Made by a program: the position numbers and the translations under genes. Below are positions 1 to 12,797 of a DNA stretch of 64,000 nucleotides, piece after piece. Position 1 is the stretch's first letter, and each line of letters begins with the position of its first letter. This DNA is from Labia minor (Eukaryota > Arthropoda > Insecta > Dermaptera > Spongiphoridae): the NCBI GenBank assembly GCA_963082975.1, contig OY720346.1:43563296-43627295 (forward strand), given 5' to 3'. The notes below the pieces were generated by a model. It searched no databases, was not told the DNA's origin, and was given only the letters and a program-made list of their open reading frames with translations.

Positions 1-343
1 GTTTCCAAACTATCAACATTCACACTGTTAAAGAGGAAAAAAATCAAAACAGATTATGAAAATTTGTTGTTAACAAAGAGAAATATAATGAATATTATAG
101 GAAATAAAAAAACTTACTTTTTAGACTGATCATTCAATGGACTGATATCAATATCTCTTTTATCTTCTGAAAAAACAATTAACATAATAAGTGGACAGGA
201 TTAGTACTCTAATATGCCTTTAATATAAAATTATTATTACCTATTTTGTATTATTAACAAAATAATAATTCAAAAAAAAAAAAAAAATTCAAAATTTAAT
301 TTATTTCTACTTCAATAATAATAATAAATGCGATTTTAATATT

Positions 344-990
344 AATAAGTTGACCTGTGGCCAGGTCCGAACCGATCGTTTGAAGTAAATTAATTTCCAG
401 CTACAGAAACAATTTCAAATAATTTTAATATATCTATTAATGTAATAAAAAACAGATATGGATAGAACATAAATATTTTTAATTTTATTTTATTTATAAT
501 ATATATGCAAGACCAGGCTGTGACGTCATGAATGGCTGGATGACGTCATATAATTTTAAATCAAGAAAAAACTAATAAATATGATTTTCCCGAGGATAAA
601 ACCAATACAAAGTGACATGATTCGTGGTGATATATAAAAAAATCTCCTCATGTGAAATTTGGTGTGAAAATAACTCTTCCCTTCCTATCGTCGATCGCTA
701 ATACTACCACTTCCGGTTTCCGGAATTGCACCAAAAGTTGATCAATTCATCCCACTGATGCATTAAGTAAATATACCAAATTTCATCAAAATCCGTTGAG
801 CCGTTCAGGCTGTACACATCTATACGGACAGACGGAGAGACGGACGGACGGACGGTCGGACAGACATCATGCTAAAAATACTTTTTTCTGTTAAGAAAAT
901 GCATGATTCATGGAGATATGTAAAAATCTCCACATGTGAAATTTGGTGTGAAAACAATACCTCCCTTACTATCGTCGGTCGGTAAAAAGA
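344..990 (+). repeat. Dispersed repeat family R1, copy A
   Basis: This is one of four long copies in the window (others at 13572-14119, 42175-42645 and 56166-56797). It opens with a small hairpin (GACCTGTGGCCAGGTC), followed in the other copies by ACCGACCGACG, here degraded to ACCGATCG. The inverse, CGTCGGTCGG, lies at the right end. Inside are two TGACGTCA palindromes at about 520-548, a CACTTCCGGTTTCCGG block near 710, and a GGAC/AGAC tract at about 825-865. No coding capacity is seen. It is probably a non-autonomous element whose class cannot be assigned from sequence alone. Confidence 0.7.
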
Positions 991-1544
991 ATATTTCGAT
1001 TTATAGATAAACGATAAATGAACAAAATTAGGTATTTTTTTTTATATATAATAATATTATAATTTAATAATTTAACTATAATTTATACCTGGATAATGAT
1101 ATTCAATATCTTGATTATTGGTTGAATATGTATATCTGAAAAAAGAAAAAGAATAAATTTTATAAAAATATATTCATATTTCTCATTATTAATTAATTTA
1201 GATTTTATTTAATTATATTCCAATATCTAATAAAATGCACCGACAAACTTTTAATATATGTAAGGTTATGGTGAAAAACAACAATTAAATTTGCATTTTT
1301 ATCTGGACCACCATTGACTCACGTCTTCTTCTGACGACAGTCGGCCTCAGGCTGTAGTGTGAGTAGTGCCAAGGACGGCGAGAGCCAAATCTCACAATTA
1401 AATTTGAAAATTATCCGGAAATAATTTTTCATAATAATATACTATATCTAGATTAGGTGCTTGCATATATTCTGATAGTTTTTTCACTTTAAAAAGGCAT
1501 TTAAGTATGCAGAGAATTTGGTACAATATATATTAATAAAAATC

Positions 1545-2400
1545 ATTTTCTTCAACATTTATCCATCTTTCTTGCAACATGGCGATACCGTGTTGGTTTG
1601 GCAGTGATCCAATAATCGATTTATTTTCGCACTTCTTCAACATTTCGAAACCGTGCCAGTCAAGACATCGACCGCATCGATTTGAACAAGTGGTAATCAG
1701 AAGGTATGTCTGGTTAGTACGCTGGGTGCGACAGAACTTCCCTTTCGAGCTGCAACGGTGTATCCTTCACAACTCTTGCAACGTGTGGCCGAGCGTTGTC
1801 ATGTAAGAGAATGACTATTCATCTGTTACTCGCTATTGCTGGTCTTTTTGCAACGTTCAATTTGTTCAGATGTCCTAGGTAGACATCTACAGTTACATTT
1901 TCATTAGTTTTTAGCAGCTAGTAATACACTATATCTTGCACACCATATGCACAGCAAGACTTTATGGCTATGAATATTCCGGTTAGGTGTCGATGTGGAT
2001 GACTAATCCATGACTTTTTACTCTTGGGATTTAGTAGTAGATTCACTTTCCATTGCCAGCCTGAATACTCCACAGAAAACTCTTCTTTTTTTCCTGTCAA
2101 GAAATAAAACCGCGATGTTGAAACGGTTCGATAAAACATTTTTTCAAATTCGTATGGTAGCCATTTTCCCTTCTTTTGAATCTCTTTCATTGCATGTAAA
2201 CGTCTCGAAACAGTTGATTCATCAACTACTAAAGTTCTCTGAGAGATTGAGCTTAGTTCTCGTCCAATAAGTTTTGCCAACTCATTATCATCGAATTTTT
2301 TTGATTCTCCAGACCGTTCTTTATTATTACATAATAATGAAATATCGACAATTGGGATATGATCGAGCAGCATCACCATAAGTTTCTAAATGAGAAAGTG
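1545..2400 (-). pseudogene. Decayed mariner transposase
   Basis: Read on the minus strand this is a mariner (DD34D) transposase broken by frameshifts. From high to low coordinates there is an N-terminal helix-turn-helix region with TVSRRLHAMKEIQKKGKWLPYE-type sequence (about 2160-2230), a degraded strand around the first catalytic Asp (about 1990-2060), the second Asp block HDNARPHVAR (about 1776-1807), PSDYHLFKSM in a shifted frame (about 1680-1710), and a C-terminal IAMLQERWIN (about 1550-1585). Several frame changes are needed to follow it, so it is dead. Terminal inverted repeats were not identified. The family assignment is firm; subfamily is not. Confidence 0.85.
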
Positions 2401-2579
2401 CACTAATCAAAAATAGTAGTAAATCATCCAATAAGCATTGTTGATCATAAAAAAATTTTAATGTTTTTTTTAATCTTAAGTTATGTAAATTATTTTTTTC
2501 TAAAATCTAGGGTCACATTCAGTGTCCTCCTTCCACTCAATTTGCTATTTTTGGTCTACAGTTTTGCTTTATGAATTTA

Positions 2580-3338
2580 TGAAGACAGGTCAATAAGTGA
2601 CTTTTTGAATGAAACACAGGTTTTTGGATAAAAACTTATTTTATTTTTCAACGTAGTCTCCTTTGAACTCGATACACTTCATCCAACGTTACTCTAATTT
2701 TTTTATCTTTTCCAAAAATAAAATGCCTATTCACCCTGAGAAACCCACTGTTTAGTTTAGTTTAGTTTAAAAAAAAGTATGTTTATTAGCCAAATATACA
2801 AATATATGTTGTTTTTCCCATAACAAATAAAAGGGATTACATGACTTTTTTTTACAGCTAATTGGTGACTTCAAGGTCGTAATTATCTATACAATGTTTC
2901 TTTTTTATTTTTACGCTATTATCTATTTTTAATATTACAATTTCAAAGTGTAAATTAATTATTATTTTTTTTTGTTTAGGAAAAGGCTATATAGAAATAA
3001 AAACCGAGAAGACAAACCCACTGTTATGACTGGTCTCTGGTGTGTTGTAGTGGATCCACGTTTCATCCAGGGTTATGAAACGGTCCAAATACTTAGTTTT
3101 AGTGATATTTTTTTCCCGCAAAAAATAATGCTTAATGAGCACACAAAATTCACGTTTTTCCATTTTCTTCTCAAATCACCATGTAGTCTCCTATTAATGG
3201 ACGTCAAACAAAAACTAAAAGACCCAGCTGGTTCAAATTTCGACAGGAGTCAGCAGTGAGTTGCCTGCTGACATTGTTGCCATTTCATTTAAGAGACAGA
3301 AAATTCAAAGTCACAGACTTATTGACCTTCCCTAGGAT
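2580..3338. mobile_element. Mariner-type element with GGTCAATAAGT ends
   Basis: The two ends are inverted copies of AGGTCAATAAGTNNGTGAC, at about 2587 and 3310-3328, next to TA dinucleotides. The ends and internal sequence match the element at 50561-51086, which still encodes a mariner C-terminus, so this is a diverged relative. No usable transposase frame remains here. It is interrupted by a small insertion at 2753-3013. Confidence 0.75.
2753..3013 (-). mobile_element. Short retroposon inserted in the mariner element
   Basis: The 12-mer AAACCCACTGTT occurs at 2741-2752 and again at 3014-3025, exactly bracketing 261 bp that are foreign to the surrounding mariner-type element. At the 2753 side the insert begins with repeated TTTAG units followed by a T/A run. 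On the minus strand this reads as a 3' tail of TAAAC repeats. A long target duplication plus a simple tail points to a 5'-truncated LINE or a SINE. The body shows no recognisable coding. Confidence 0.6.
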
Positions 3339-3339
3339 A

Positions 3340-4250
3340 CTATTAGTACTAGTCATGCCTGACGAACTGACGTTTTTGGCCATTGGATAATATACTCAAT
3401 TTTTAATAATTAATATGTAATATTTATAGTAATTATTATACAACAACACGATTTAATGTTATTTTATAAATACAAATATCTTGCAACTACGCTATTATAT
3501 AAATAATAATGAGTTTCTATTTTGATTTTATCAATCATTTGCACCTTTTTTTTATTTTATTTTTTTTTAAAGTTAAATTTATTTGACTTGACACATAAAT
3601 TGCATTTACATTTATTAAATAAACATTATAAATTATTTATTATAATCAATGAAGGAAAATTCATTGATATTTATTTATTTTGGCTCGAAATTTATTCTTG
3701 AACCTGAATATTTTAAAATGTAAACATCATTTAATTTTTATTTTTCCTACTTTCTATAAATATTCTTTTACTCTCTTTGACAAACTTTTTTCTTCTACTC
3801 TCTATTCATTTTATTCTCTCAATACTCAATAAAATCCAGGGAAAATATTTTTTTTTAATTCAAAGCAACGAAAAGTGTTTTAAATTATTCATTTAAATCT
3901 TTTATTATAATAAAAATAATTTTATTAAATATTGCATTAAAAAGAAAATAAAAATATTACACATTTCTCTTTTTTCACTTTTTTTCTTATTATATGTTAT
4001 TTTATCGTTTATTTTAAAATAAAATTTATTTACAGAATTTTTAGCATAGGTAATAACAACGCATCTGTCTAACATCTTTGGATTGGTACATGTTAAACAT
4101 TTTAATTTTTATATTGGTACTATCTATTTTGGCGGAAGAACAGAATTAGAAATCTAATAAAATTTAATTATAATTTTTTTAATATATAATAATAAATATA
4201 TATAATTTTTTTCTAATAAAAAATGTGTATAAAAAATCTTATTTTTATTT
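3340..4250. other. AT-rich DNA without a gene
   Basis: Only low-complexity A/T runs and short open frames are seen. Nothing supports a gene or a named element. Confidence 0.6.
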
Positions 4251-5128
4251 TATAAAGGATGTTTCTTTTAGAGGTATAGAACTTTAAATTGCAATAAAAC
4301 AACGATGGATTATTCGATTGACTTATACGAAAGTTAATCTTGTGGCATTACATTTTATATATGATTTCTGGCATATGACCGCCACGGCTGGCTCAGATGT
4401 AGTCCAATCTGGACGTCCAATTTTCGATAACTTTTTCCAACATATGTGGCCGTATATCGGCAATAAAACAGCGAATGTTGTCTTCCAAATGGTCAAGCGT
4501 TTGTGGATTATCCGCATAGACCAATGACTTTACATAGCCACACAGAAAGTAGTCTAGCGGTGTTAAATCACAAGATTTTGGAGGCCAATTCACAGGTCAA
4601 AAACGTGAAATTAGGTCGATTGTGGCACGAGCTGTATGACATGTTGCGCCGTCTTGTTGGAACCGCAGCTCCTGGACATCATGGTTGTTCAATTCAGGAA
4701 TGAAAAAGTTAGTAAACATAGCGAATGGGCTCATTCAGGTCTTCCTCAATGCTACGCTCTACAGTAGCAATAACTTCTTCTGTACGCACCGTACGGCGTC
4801 TATGGGGATGCGAGTTATCAATAAGAGTAAACGTGGTGCGAAAACGTTCCATGGTTAATCGAATTAACTGCTCTGAAGGACGATTTTGTTGACGATAAAA
4901 TTAACGTAGTGCACGATACGTATTCCGCACAGAACCATTATTTCCGAAATAAAATTGCACTATTTGCAAGCGTTGTTCAGGCGTCAGTCTATTCATGATG
5001 AATGTATGCTCTGTGATTGCCAAACCAAACTGAGAATAAATCACTTGACATCTGTTAAATCGGTCGTCAACTTGAACAGTATAATGCCAACTTAAAGTTC
5101 TATACCTCGAAAAAAAACACCCTTTATA
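4251..5128 (-). mobile_element. Internally deleted mariner-like (IS630/Tc1) element
   Basis: Inverted ends TATAAAGG(A/G)TGTTT and GAGGTATAGAACTTTAA occur at 4251-4294 and 5090-5128. On the minus strand the N-terminus begins MNRLTPEQRLQIVQFYFGNN at about 4994 and continues in shifted frames to about 4720. The C-terminal block with NWPPKSCDLTPLDYFLCGYV lies at about 4525-4590 and runs on to 4330. The middle of the transposase, including the first catalytic Asp region, is missing, and frameshifts and stops break what remains. It is a dead copy of a transposase common in insects. Confidence 0.85.
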
Positions 5129-5985
5129 ATATATATTTTTATATATTTTAATAATATTGGTAAAAAAGATTTTATAAAACAATATAAAGAAATTAATTAA
5201 TTTAGAGATAGTACTATTTATATTAAATATGGATTTTATAGTATAAATAGTATGGCTTGTTACATATAAATTATTTTCAAAATTATTTTAATTAAAGTAT
5301 ATTGTAATAAATAAAAATCATAAGACAATCTTATTTAAAATATTTATAAATAATTTAATTATAAATGTATAATTCTCAATTTAAATCTTAATGTTAATTA
5401 GTAGAAGAATGCATTAATTATTTTTCTGGATTCAGATATTTATTTTATCATGATTCTTTTAATTAAAATTCTTTTGAATATTCTCATAATTTTTGATATA
5501 TTATACTGTCTTGTAAATTGAAAAGCCTCTGTTTTAGGTCAATGACAATGTTTAATCATGTTTAAGCCTTATGAAATTGAATCGCTGTCATTCAAAAGAA
5601 AATGTTAAAAGAGAAGGTGGCCCAATTGATTTTGTTCCATGATTTTTGCAATTCATCTATTTGAATAGTTTTGTATATTTAAAATTAAGAATTTTATTAC
5701 TAGTAATAAATTTTTTGTTCAAATTTTTAAAGGATAAAGTAGATCTTGGTCAGAATGTTTATAATATATAAAATAATAATTAATCCCCATAATTATTTAG
5801 GTATTACTTAGTTTATGAGTTATTATATGTACATATTCACAATCTTATTAAATCGTTAAATAACTATATTAGATTTTACATATTCACTGAAAAAGTACTA
5901 ATTCAAAGGTCAATAAGATATTAAATATATATATAAATATAATATATTATTTAAATAAATAGAGAATATTTAAATTTATATATTA
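5129..5985. other. AT-rich DNA without a gene
   Basis: No coding or RNA gene is seen. The last ~100 bases (from about 5880) are an inverted relative of 41015-41130, so they belong to the same repeat neighbourhood as the Helitron-type 3' end that follows. Confidence 0.5.
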
Positions 5986-6075
5986 CTAGCTGCTCAGAGA
6001 CCGCCTTCGGCTCTTTTCTTATCTAGACAGAGGGCTGTGCCCGAAGTGATACATAGTATTTGGTTGAAAGTAGAG
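5986..6075 (-). repeat. Helitron-type 3' end (family R3)
   Basis: On the minus strand this runs ...GTCTAG, then a decayed GC-rich hairpin, then GAGCAGCTAG followed by T. The same 3' end occurs at 23818, at 53123, and on the plus strand at 40957-41010. A hairpin just upstream of a terminal CTAG inserted before T is the usual form of a Helitron 3' terminus. The 5' end of this copy was not located. Confidence 0.55.
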
Positions 6076-7180
6076 GGTTATTCCCGGGAAAATTCTTTAA
6101 TTTTTATTTCCCGTTTCCCGGAAAAAAACAAATTATTTTTCATGCAGATTATGATGCCAATACCGAAATCTTTGTTTGTTAACTGAAATAGTCGTAATAA
6201 ATATAAAATACAAGTGTACATACATACATTTGTCTTTTGTTATATTTTTTTTTCCTTTTCTTTCTTTCTCTCCCTTTAATTTTTCTATTTTTGAGTTTTT
6301 TTTCACTGAACTCTAGCAGACGACAGTTGCCATTGCCAAATTATTTTGTATTTAACTATTTTTGTATATATGTAGTTATATGTCTGCACGTGTAATAGAA
6401 ATTGGCATAACTTATAACTGTCAATCAACCTTTAGACTTAAAATTCGATTTAACAAGCTTGGGTATGTTTTAATTCCTATACCTGACCCCTTGGTAAGGT
6501 TTCTATATAAAATGGATCTTGAAGAAGTTGGTTGAGAGCGAGTAATTATATTTTTTAATAATTAAATAAATATTATTTATTTATTCAAGAAATATATTTA
6601 CAATTATTCTGTATGTTATTTCAGTCCACCTTCTTAGGTGACAAAAAAAATAGCAAATACATCCAAAAAGCAAACAAAAACAAAAATAAAGCAAAACATA
6701 TTTACATATTTACATAATAACTAACACTCTATAACCAACGATCATAAATGTCTTTAATTGAGGGCACACATAATCACAGACTCAGAGTATCAGTTTTCCA
6801 TCTTTCTAAATACAATCTACAGTAAAGAAAAGCCACAATAAGAAAACAAATTACAAAAAAAAGCCAAAAAAATAAATCGAACATAATACAAAAAATGCAC
6901 AAATAAAGAAAAAATAAATAAAAAGGAATAACTAATTGTTACTCCTCTAATATGAAGGATCCCAGTTTTAGGCGACATTTCCCTTGATTGCCTCTCGTTT
7001 CTAAAATGTTATTTTCTAAATAAGTAAAAGAAAATAATTAATTTTTTTGCAAAAACAACATTTATTTAACTTTTTCGTAAAAATTTTACAATTTTCACCT
7101 CAAATTTAGTATTTTTTAAAATTTCCCGGATATCCCGGGAAATGCATTTCTAAATTTCCCGGTTCCCGGGAACGAAAAAT
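6072..7180. mobile_element. Possible hAT-like element with TTCCCGGGAA-rich ends
   Basis: Clusters of TTCCCGGGAA and TTTCCCGG motifs lie near 6083-6122 and, in inverted order, near 7122-7170. The rest of the window has few such motifs. The interior is AT-rich with no transposase. An 8-bp duplication was not found, so the outer boundaries and class are tentative. Confidence 0.35.
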
Positions 7181-7189
7181 TTGTTTATG

Positions 7190-8874
7190 TTTAAATTTTT
7201 AAAATTTGTTTAAATTAATTTAATTTTAATTGTAAATTTATTAATTGTATTCAGTATTAGGACAAGACGTTAAATATATTTTATTTTTCCGATTTTGTTT
7301 TAGAAACTTATACATTATATATTGTAGAATATAATTATTTGGATTTAAAAAAATTTAAAACAATTTGATATATAAATTGTGTAAAAAATCATATTTTTAT
7401 TTTTATATAATCTATTAATCATTTCTTACTTTAAATATAGTAGTAATTAATAATTGAGCAATTAAACTAAAAACAAAAACAACGATAATATAATTTAGTC
7501 ATTTTAATTTACGCTTTAAAAATATTTTTGACTTCATAATTCACTGAAAAAAATAATTTATTTTTTTTATTAGTCATAAATAAAATTTACATCCTTCACT
7601 TTTAAATAGAAAGGAAGATATATTCAAATATATTAAGAAAAATTTAAAAAAAAATAATAATTTAAGAAAAGTTTCATTTAAATATTTTATTAAATAAATT
7701 AAAATGAGAACTTTTAGAATAAAATAAATAATTGAATTGGTAAAAAATCTTTATATATAAATATATAGAATGATGTTATAGTACCATGATAGCTGAGAAC
7801 TTTGTTAATAATAATATGTGCTATTTATTTAAATAAAACTAGATCATATTTGTATTAAATTACAATATTTCAAAGATAAATTTAATTTATATAATTATGT
7901 AAAAATTACTATTTAGGCTTTTATTTTATATATTAACAAATCTTTTTTATTTGTATTAGAATTAATTAGGAATTAATTTGGAATATATCTATTTTTCTCT
8001 ATTGGCCTTTTTACGAACAATAAATTTGAAATTTTGCTGAAGTGTTTTTTCAGTGCAATTGTATTGTGCTGCTATCTGATGCCAACTAAATGGATTTTTT
8101 TGTTCAAAATATGGCCAGAAATAATATTTAACATTTAAAAAGTATTTAAATAAAAATATAACATATTTTTATCTAATATTATATTTGTGTTTATAAGAAT
8201 TAAAAAAAAAATTCAATTTACTTAGGTTCAATATTAGGGATAATATTCGAGTTGAATTTAAATTAAAGTTTAAATTAGATAATAAGTGTTATTTTGCAGT
8301 ATTTTCATTTGCATCAATAGTATTAACATACAAAATAATAATTAATATCTATAGATGGGCTATGACTTCAAAGGACGAGAATACATTCAAGTTATTTGAA
8401 TTAAATCACTGAAGGGTAACGGAGATTGATAAATAAGAAAAGAAAGGATCTCTATGCATCTCTGCTGATGATCGGAAAACTTGACTGAAATGTAAGTCCC
8501 TCATTTATATATATATATATATATACGGAAAAAATTATTTTCATATTATTATTTTTAATATTAGTAGTATAATGAATAAATAGGGAGATAAGTAAATAAA
8601 TCAAATAAAAAAAATGATGAAATGAATGAATGTTGAATAAATTGAATTTGGCATTGTGTCAATGAATGAATGAAATAAAAATGAATTAAATATAAATATA
8701 TATATATACAATTGACCCTTGATCCTTTTCCCGTCCCCTTCCCTTTGCCATTCCAGCGCACCACCCATCTCACACTCTCTCTTTCTCTTAATACCAATTG
8801 GTTTAATGCCAATTCAGGTTCCCTTTGTTATTGTTGTTGTTGGCTTAAGATTATTATTCATATACGTATATATA

Positions 8875-8916
<42 letters not shown>

Positions 8917-10150
8917 TAATAATTATTAAAAAATGATTAGGGTGTGAAAATTCCGTCTATATAATAATATATTTAATTATATTTGACTAAATTTATGAAT
9001 ACAAAAATTAACATAAATATATGATTTCATTTTTTCCTGATTAAAATATTGTGTTCGCTTTTTTCGGAAAATATAACATTGATAAGAGTTACTGAAAAAT
9101 CAAGGAATCAAAAAAAATTAAAATAACTTATGAGATTTATCGTATATATTCAATTCATAAATCTTTTAATTGTTTTTACCTATTTCATTTATTAGTCTTT
9201 ATTTTTAGTAGTATGATAAAATAGATTCAAATTAATTTAATCTCAATGTGAATTAAATTAAATTACAAATTACTCTTATATTCTAATGGCTAATCATCGA
9301 AGGTTCTCTAGCATTTATTTTGAAATTTTGGCACAAACTTGTGATTCGTATGCTAATATTAAATAAATTACTCTTATAATATTTATTAATAATAGAATCA
9401 ATCACTTATAAATTCTACAAATAAAAAAAAAATACAAACAATTCAATTAGATGTTTATTTTTTTTTCTTTTAATTTTTTATTTATATCTCACAAATGTAA
9501 ATAATTTCAATATTACATTCATTCAAAATAATCTTAAAATTTAAAATAATTTTAAAAATCAAAATTGATTAAATTTAATTAATAATTTATTAATTTTTAA
9601 TTTTTTATAGTTTTCTAATTTCTAATTTTACATTTAAACATTAAAAAAAAAATTAAATTGAGAATTTTAAATAAAATAATTAAATATTTTAAATTAAGAT
9701 GGACAAAGTCAAAAATAATAAATTAATTGAGATCTTTTATTTAAAAATTAAATTAATTAGAATATAATTAAATAATTTCTTATTTTATATTTTTGTTTTT
9801 AAATTTGAAAAATTAAAAATAAATTATATTTCAATTTTTAAGGGTATTCTAGCTTCAAATTCCAAAAGTATTATTTAATTATATTAATATCTTATAAATA
9901 ATAAATTTAATTTTTGTTGCTTAACAAAGATTCCTTCAAGGAGCACTGAGCCGCTTCACCGGGCCATAAGTTAATTAAGTTCAACTCTTCTTGGGAGAAT
10001 GGGAACATATTCTCTTTCAGCTATATGTTAAAACAATTTGAAATTTCCAAATCAGGAAATTTGTATTTTTATATTTCTCTTGATATTTTTTGAATTTTAA
10101 AGAACAATTTTTTATTTTTAATTAAGTAATAGTTCTTAAGATAGTTTCTT
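7190..10150. other. AT-rich DNA without a recognised gene
   Basis: A/T runs and dinucleotide repeats dominate, including TA repeats at 8508-8525 and (AT)n at about 8879-8913. A pyrimidine-rich stretch lies at 8715-8790. A somewhat less AT-rich stretch at 9925-10020 could be relic coding or repeat sequence but gives no convincing translation. Confidence 0.5.
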
Positions 10151-10155
10151 TCCAG

Positions 10156-10235
10156 TTCGTGGCGGAAGGACGAGCCGGTTCTCAGTTCTATGCGATATTG
10201 ATAGTAAGAACGGTAAAAATATATCGGAGCCACAC
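10156..10235 (+). CDS. Possible isolated internal exon, unknown protein
   Basis: A pyrimidine-rich acceptor (GTTTCTTTCCAG) ends at 10155. The following 80 nt are open in one frame (starting FVAEGRAGSQFYAIL) up to a strong donor, CACAC|GTAAGT, at 10235/10236. An alternative donor, GTAAGA, follows 10203. The segment is richer in G and C than its surroundings. The protein is not recognised and no partner exon was found, so this could be a chance pairing of splice-like sites in relic repeat DNA. Confidence 0.25.
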
Positions 10236-10239
10236 GTAA

Positions 10240-12305
10240 GTAAAAACCTTTCCAATCAACCCAAATATCCCCTATGATTCATGATCACTCAGAGTAAGAC
10301 CCAGAATTTCATTCAAAAATTCTCTCTTGGAAAATTGATATCTTGGGTTTTTAAATATATATTTATATTGTGGTATTTATTTTTAATGAAATCCAATCAT
10401 AAGTATTGAGAAGATTTTCAAAAAAACTTAGTGAAATAGTATTAATATATATATATAAATTAATTCTCCTTATTTGAATATGTTTTTTTTTTAAATTTTT
10501 CAAGATCCTCACTTTTTGCTCATATATTAATAAATATATCTTTGTCATTGAACTTGACTTTCATTAGTTGGTATCTTTCTACTTTAATAGAAAAAGAAAT
10601 AGATTTTTATCTTATTTTTTTGGCAAACGTTTCAAGGTTTTTTCTTTTCTTTTTTTTTTCTTTAATATTTTAAATAAAAATTTGCATTCATATGCTCATC
10701 AAAAAAAAAAAGATAAATAATAAAGCTTGATTGATGATATAAACAAATTTATAAACATCTAAAATTAGAATTAAAATATTAATAATAACAATAATTTACA
10801 TATTCATTTCAAATAGAAAATAACACAATATAAGAAATTTACACTCATATATATTCACACATATACCCAAACATATTCTTATTCATATTATATATATAAA
10901 TATATATATATATATCCTTATCCTTATTAAATTACATAATCTGAATTTTATAAATTAAAAAACAAAAAATAAATAAATACTATATCTACACTTATAAAAA
11001 TAAAGAAAAAAGTTTTTTAATTATTGAATAAATAATAAATTTCTTATTAATACAAATAAAAAAATAAACAAGTAATTTTTAATTAAGTTAACCTTAAATA
11101 AAAACAAACCGCAGCCTCCGATCTATAAATAAAATAAATAAAATAGAAAGATAGATGGAGTGGTAGTGAGTGATAAATTCCAAATGGGCAGTTAATAACA
11201 ACATCAGTCAATATTAAATTGAGCAATAATAATAAATTGAATAAGAGATTGGTCACTCTTGTTGAGATTGATTGATTATATTTATTATATTTTATGTATA
11301 GCAAAAACAATGAACGACACAAATGAATAACACTTTTTTTTTAATTACCCTCTATTTCATGTAATTCTAGGCATGTTTCTAGCATTATATTATTAATGAG
11401 AATAACAATTTATATTATATATATATATATTTAAAACCAGGATCAAATTATCTCATATAGAAATAAGACAAATGGGTATAATCGAGTATTTCGATGGGCC
11501 TAATTTCAAAAGATTTATAACTTTATCAAAGAACTCTATCAAATGCATCTTGTGAAAGGTCATTCTCCGTTATAGCATTTAAAAAATTATATACGAATAG
11601 CATTGAGTCAATCAAAATTAATTCTCTTGGTGTTTTATTCTCCAACCAAATTGCTTTATATGAGATAAAATTTATTCATATTTGTAAACCACTTTTATAA
11701 TCTATCTTAGTTTGAATTTATTTAAATTTATCTTTAACATTTTTCAATTTAACTTACAAGGCTAAAAATATTTTTTAAATATTAATTAAAACTTTTTTCA
11801 ATGAAATAATTAATATTTTAAGGTATTTTTGCTTGTAGAAAATGTTTAGACATAAAGTGAGTTAATCTGGCTTTGTTTATTACTATAACAACATATATTT
11901 AAATTTCATATTCAATCTATATATATATATATGTAAATGCAAATGTATCTTTATATGTATTTGGTATAGAAAGTTATCTTGTAATAAAATTTGGCATGTT
12001 GTTAAACAGTATAATTCTAGAAAACAAGTTCGAAAATGAAATCAAAACCCATAAAAATTGGTTTGAGATATTTTTCACATAAGGAAATTGTAAACAAAAA
12101 CGTAATGATTCCAGGACTTATAAATTAATATTATAATATAATTCTATTTTATTGTATTTTGTTTTTCCCATAATTTCATAATAATTAATGTATATAGAAT
12201 ATCTTTTTCACTAAAACTTTTTCTTGTCAAGGGGGTGGAGGGTTCAAATTTTGTAACAATTTGTTAAAAAGGCGGGTAGGAAGTTAATAATAAATTGATT
12301 ATAAA
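10240..12305. other. AT-rich DNA without a recognised gene
   Basis: No gene is seen. Short TA repeats occur at about 10890-10915, 11416-11430 and 11919-11932. Segments near 11460-11690 and 11930-12120 are less repetitive and may be old repeat copies, but no family could be named. Confidence 0.5.
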
Positions 12306-12310
12306 AATAA

Positions 12311-12797
12311 ATGGTAATTGTTCAGTCTAACCGATGTATCATGGATTTGGATAAAATTTACCTGTGGATTCCTTTTTTGATTCCAAACTTTCCTTAAGAA
12401 TTATTTAGCGTTCGATTCTAGTTTACGAGATAAAAATTATTAAAGTTTGGCAGATATATAGTTATCAATAAACCTCCATTTAATAATGTTTTATTGACTA
12501 ATTCACTAATTATTAACTTATTCACTAAGGAAAATGATTTAATTAATTAATTTTTTAATTTTCTTATATCCAACCCGAACTTATAAAAACAGAAAAAATA
12601 GTGGAGACCTCTGGTCGTCAAATAATAAAACATTGGTAGCTAAATAGAATATCAATGGAATAATATGCAAACTTTAATAATTTATATCTCGTAAACTAGA
12701 AGCGACCGCCACATACTGCTTAAGGAAAGTTTGTTTGAAATCAAAAAAGGAATCCACTGGTAAAGTTTTATCCATTGGTTAGACTGAACAATTACCA
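12311..12797. repeat. Foldback element with ~130-140-bp inverted arms
   Basis: The left arm (12311-12449) starts GGTAATTGTTCAGTCTAACC and contains CTAGTTTACGAGAT. The right arm (12669-12797) is its diverged reverse complement. About 220 bp of AT-rich DNA separate the arms. Arms of this length suggest a foldback or Mutator-like MITE. There is no coding sequence, and a clear target duplication cannot be separated from the surrounding AAATAAAT repeats. Confidence 0.7.

Noticed and set aside
2751..2770. TTTAG repeats as a telomere-like tract
   Set aside because: The unit is not the insect telomere repeat TTAGG, and the position at the edge of a flanked insertion explains it as a retroposon tail.
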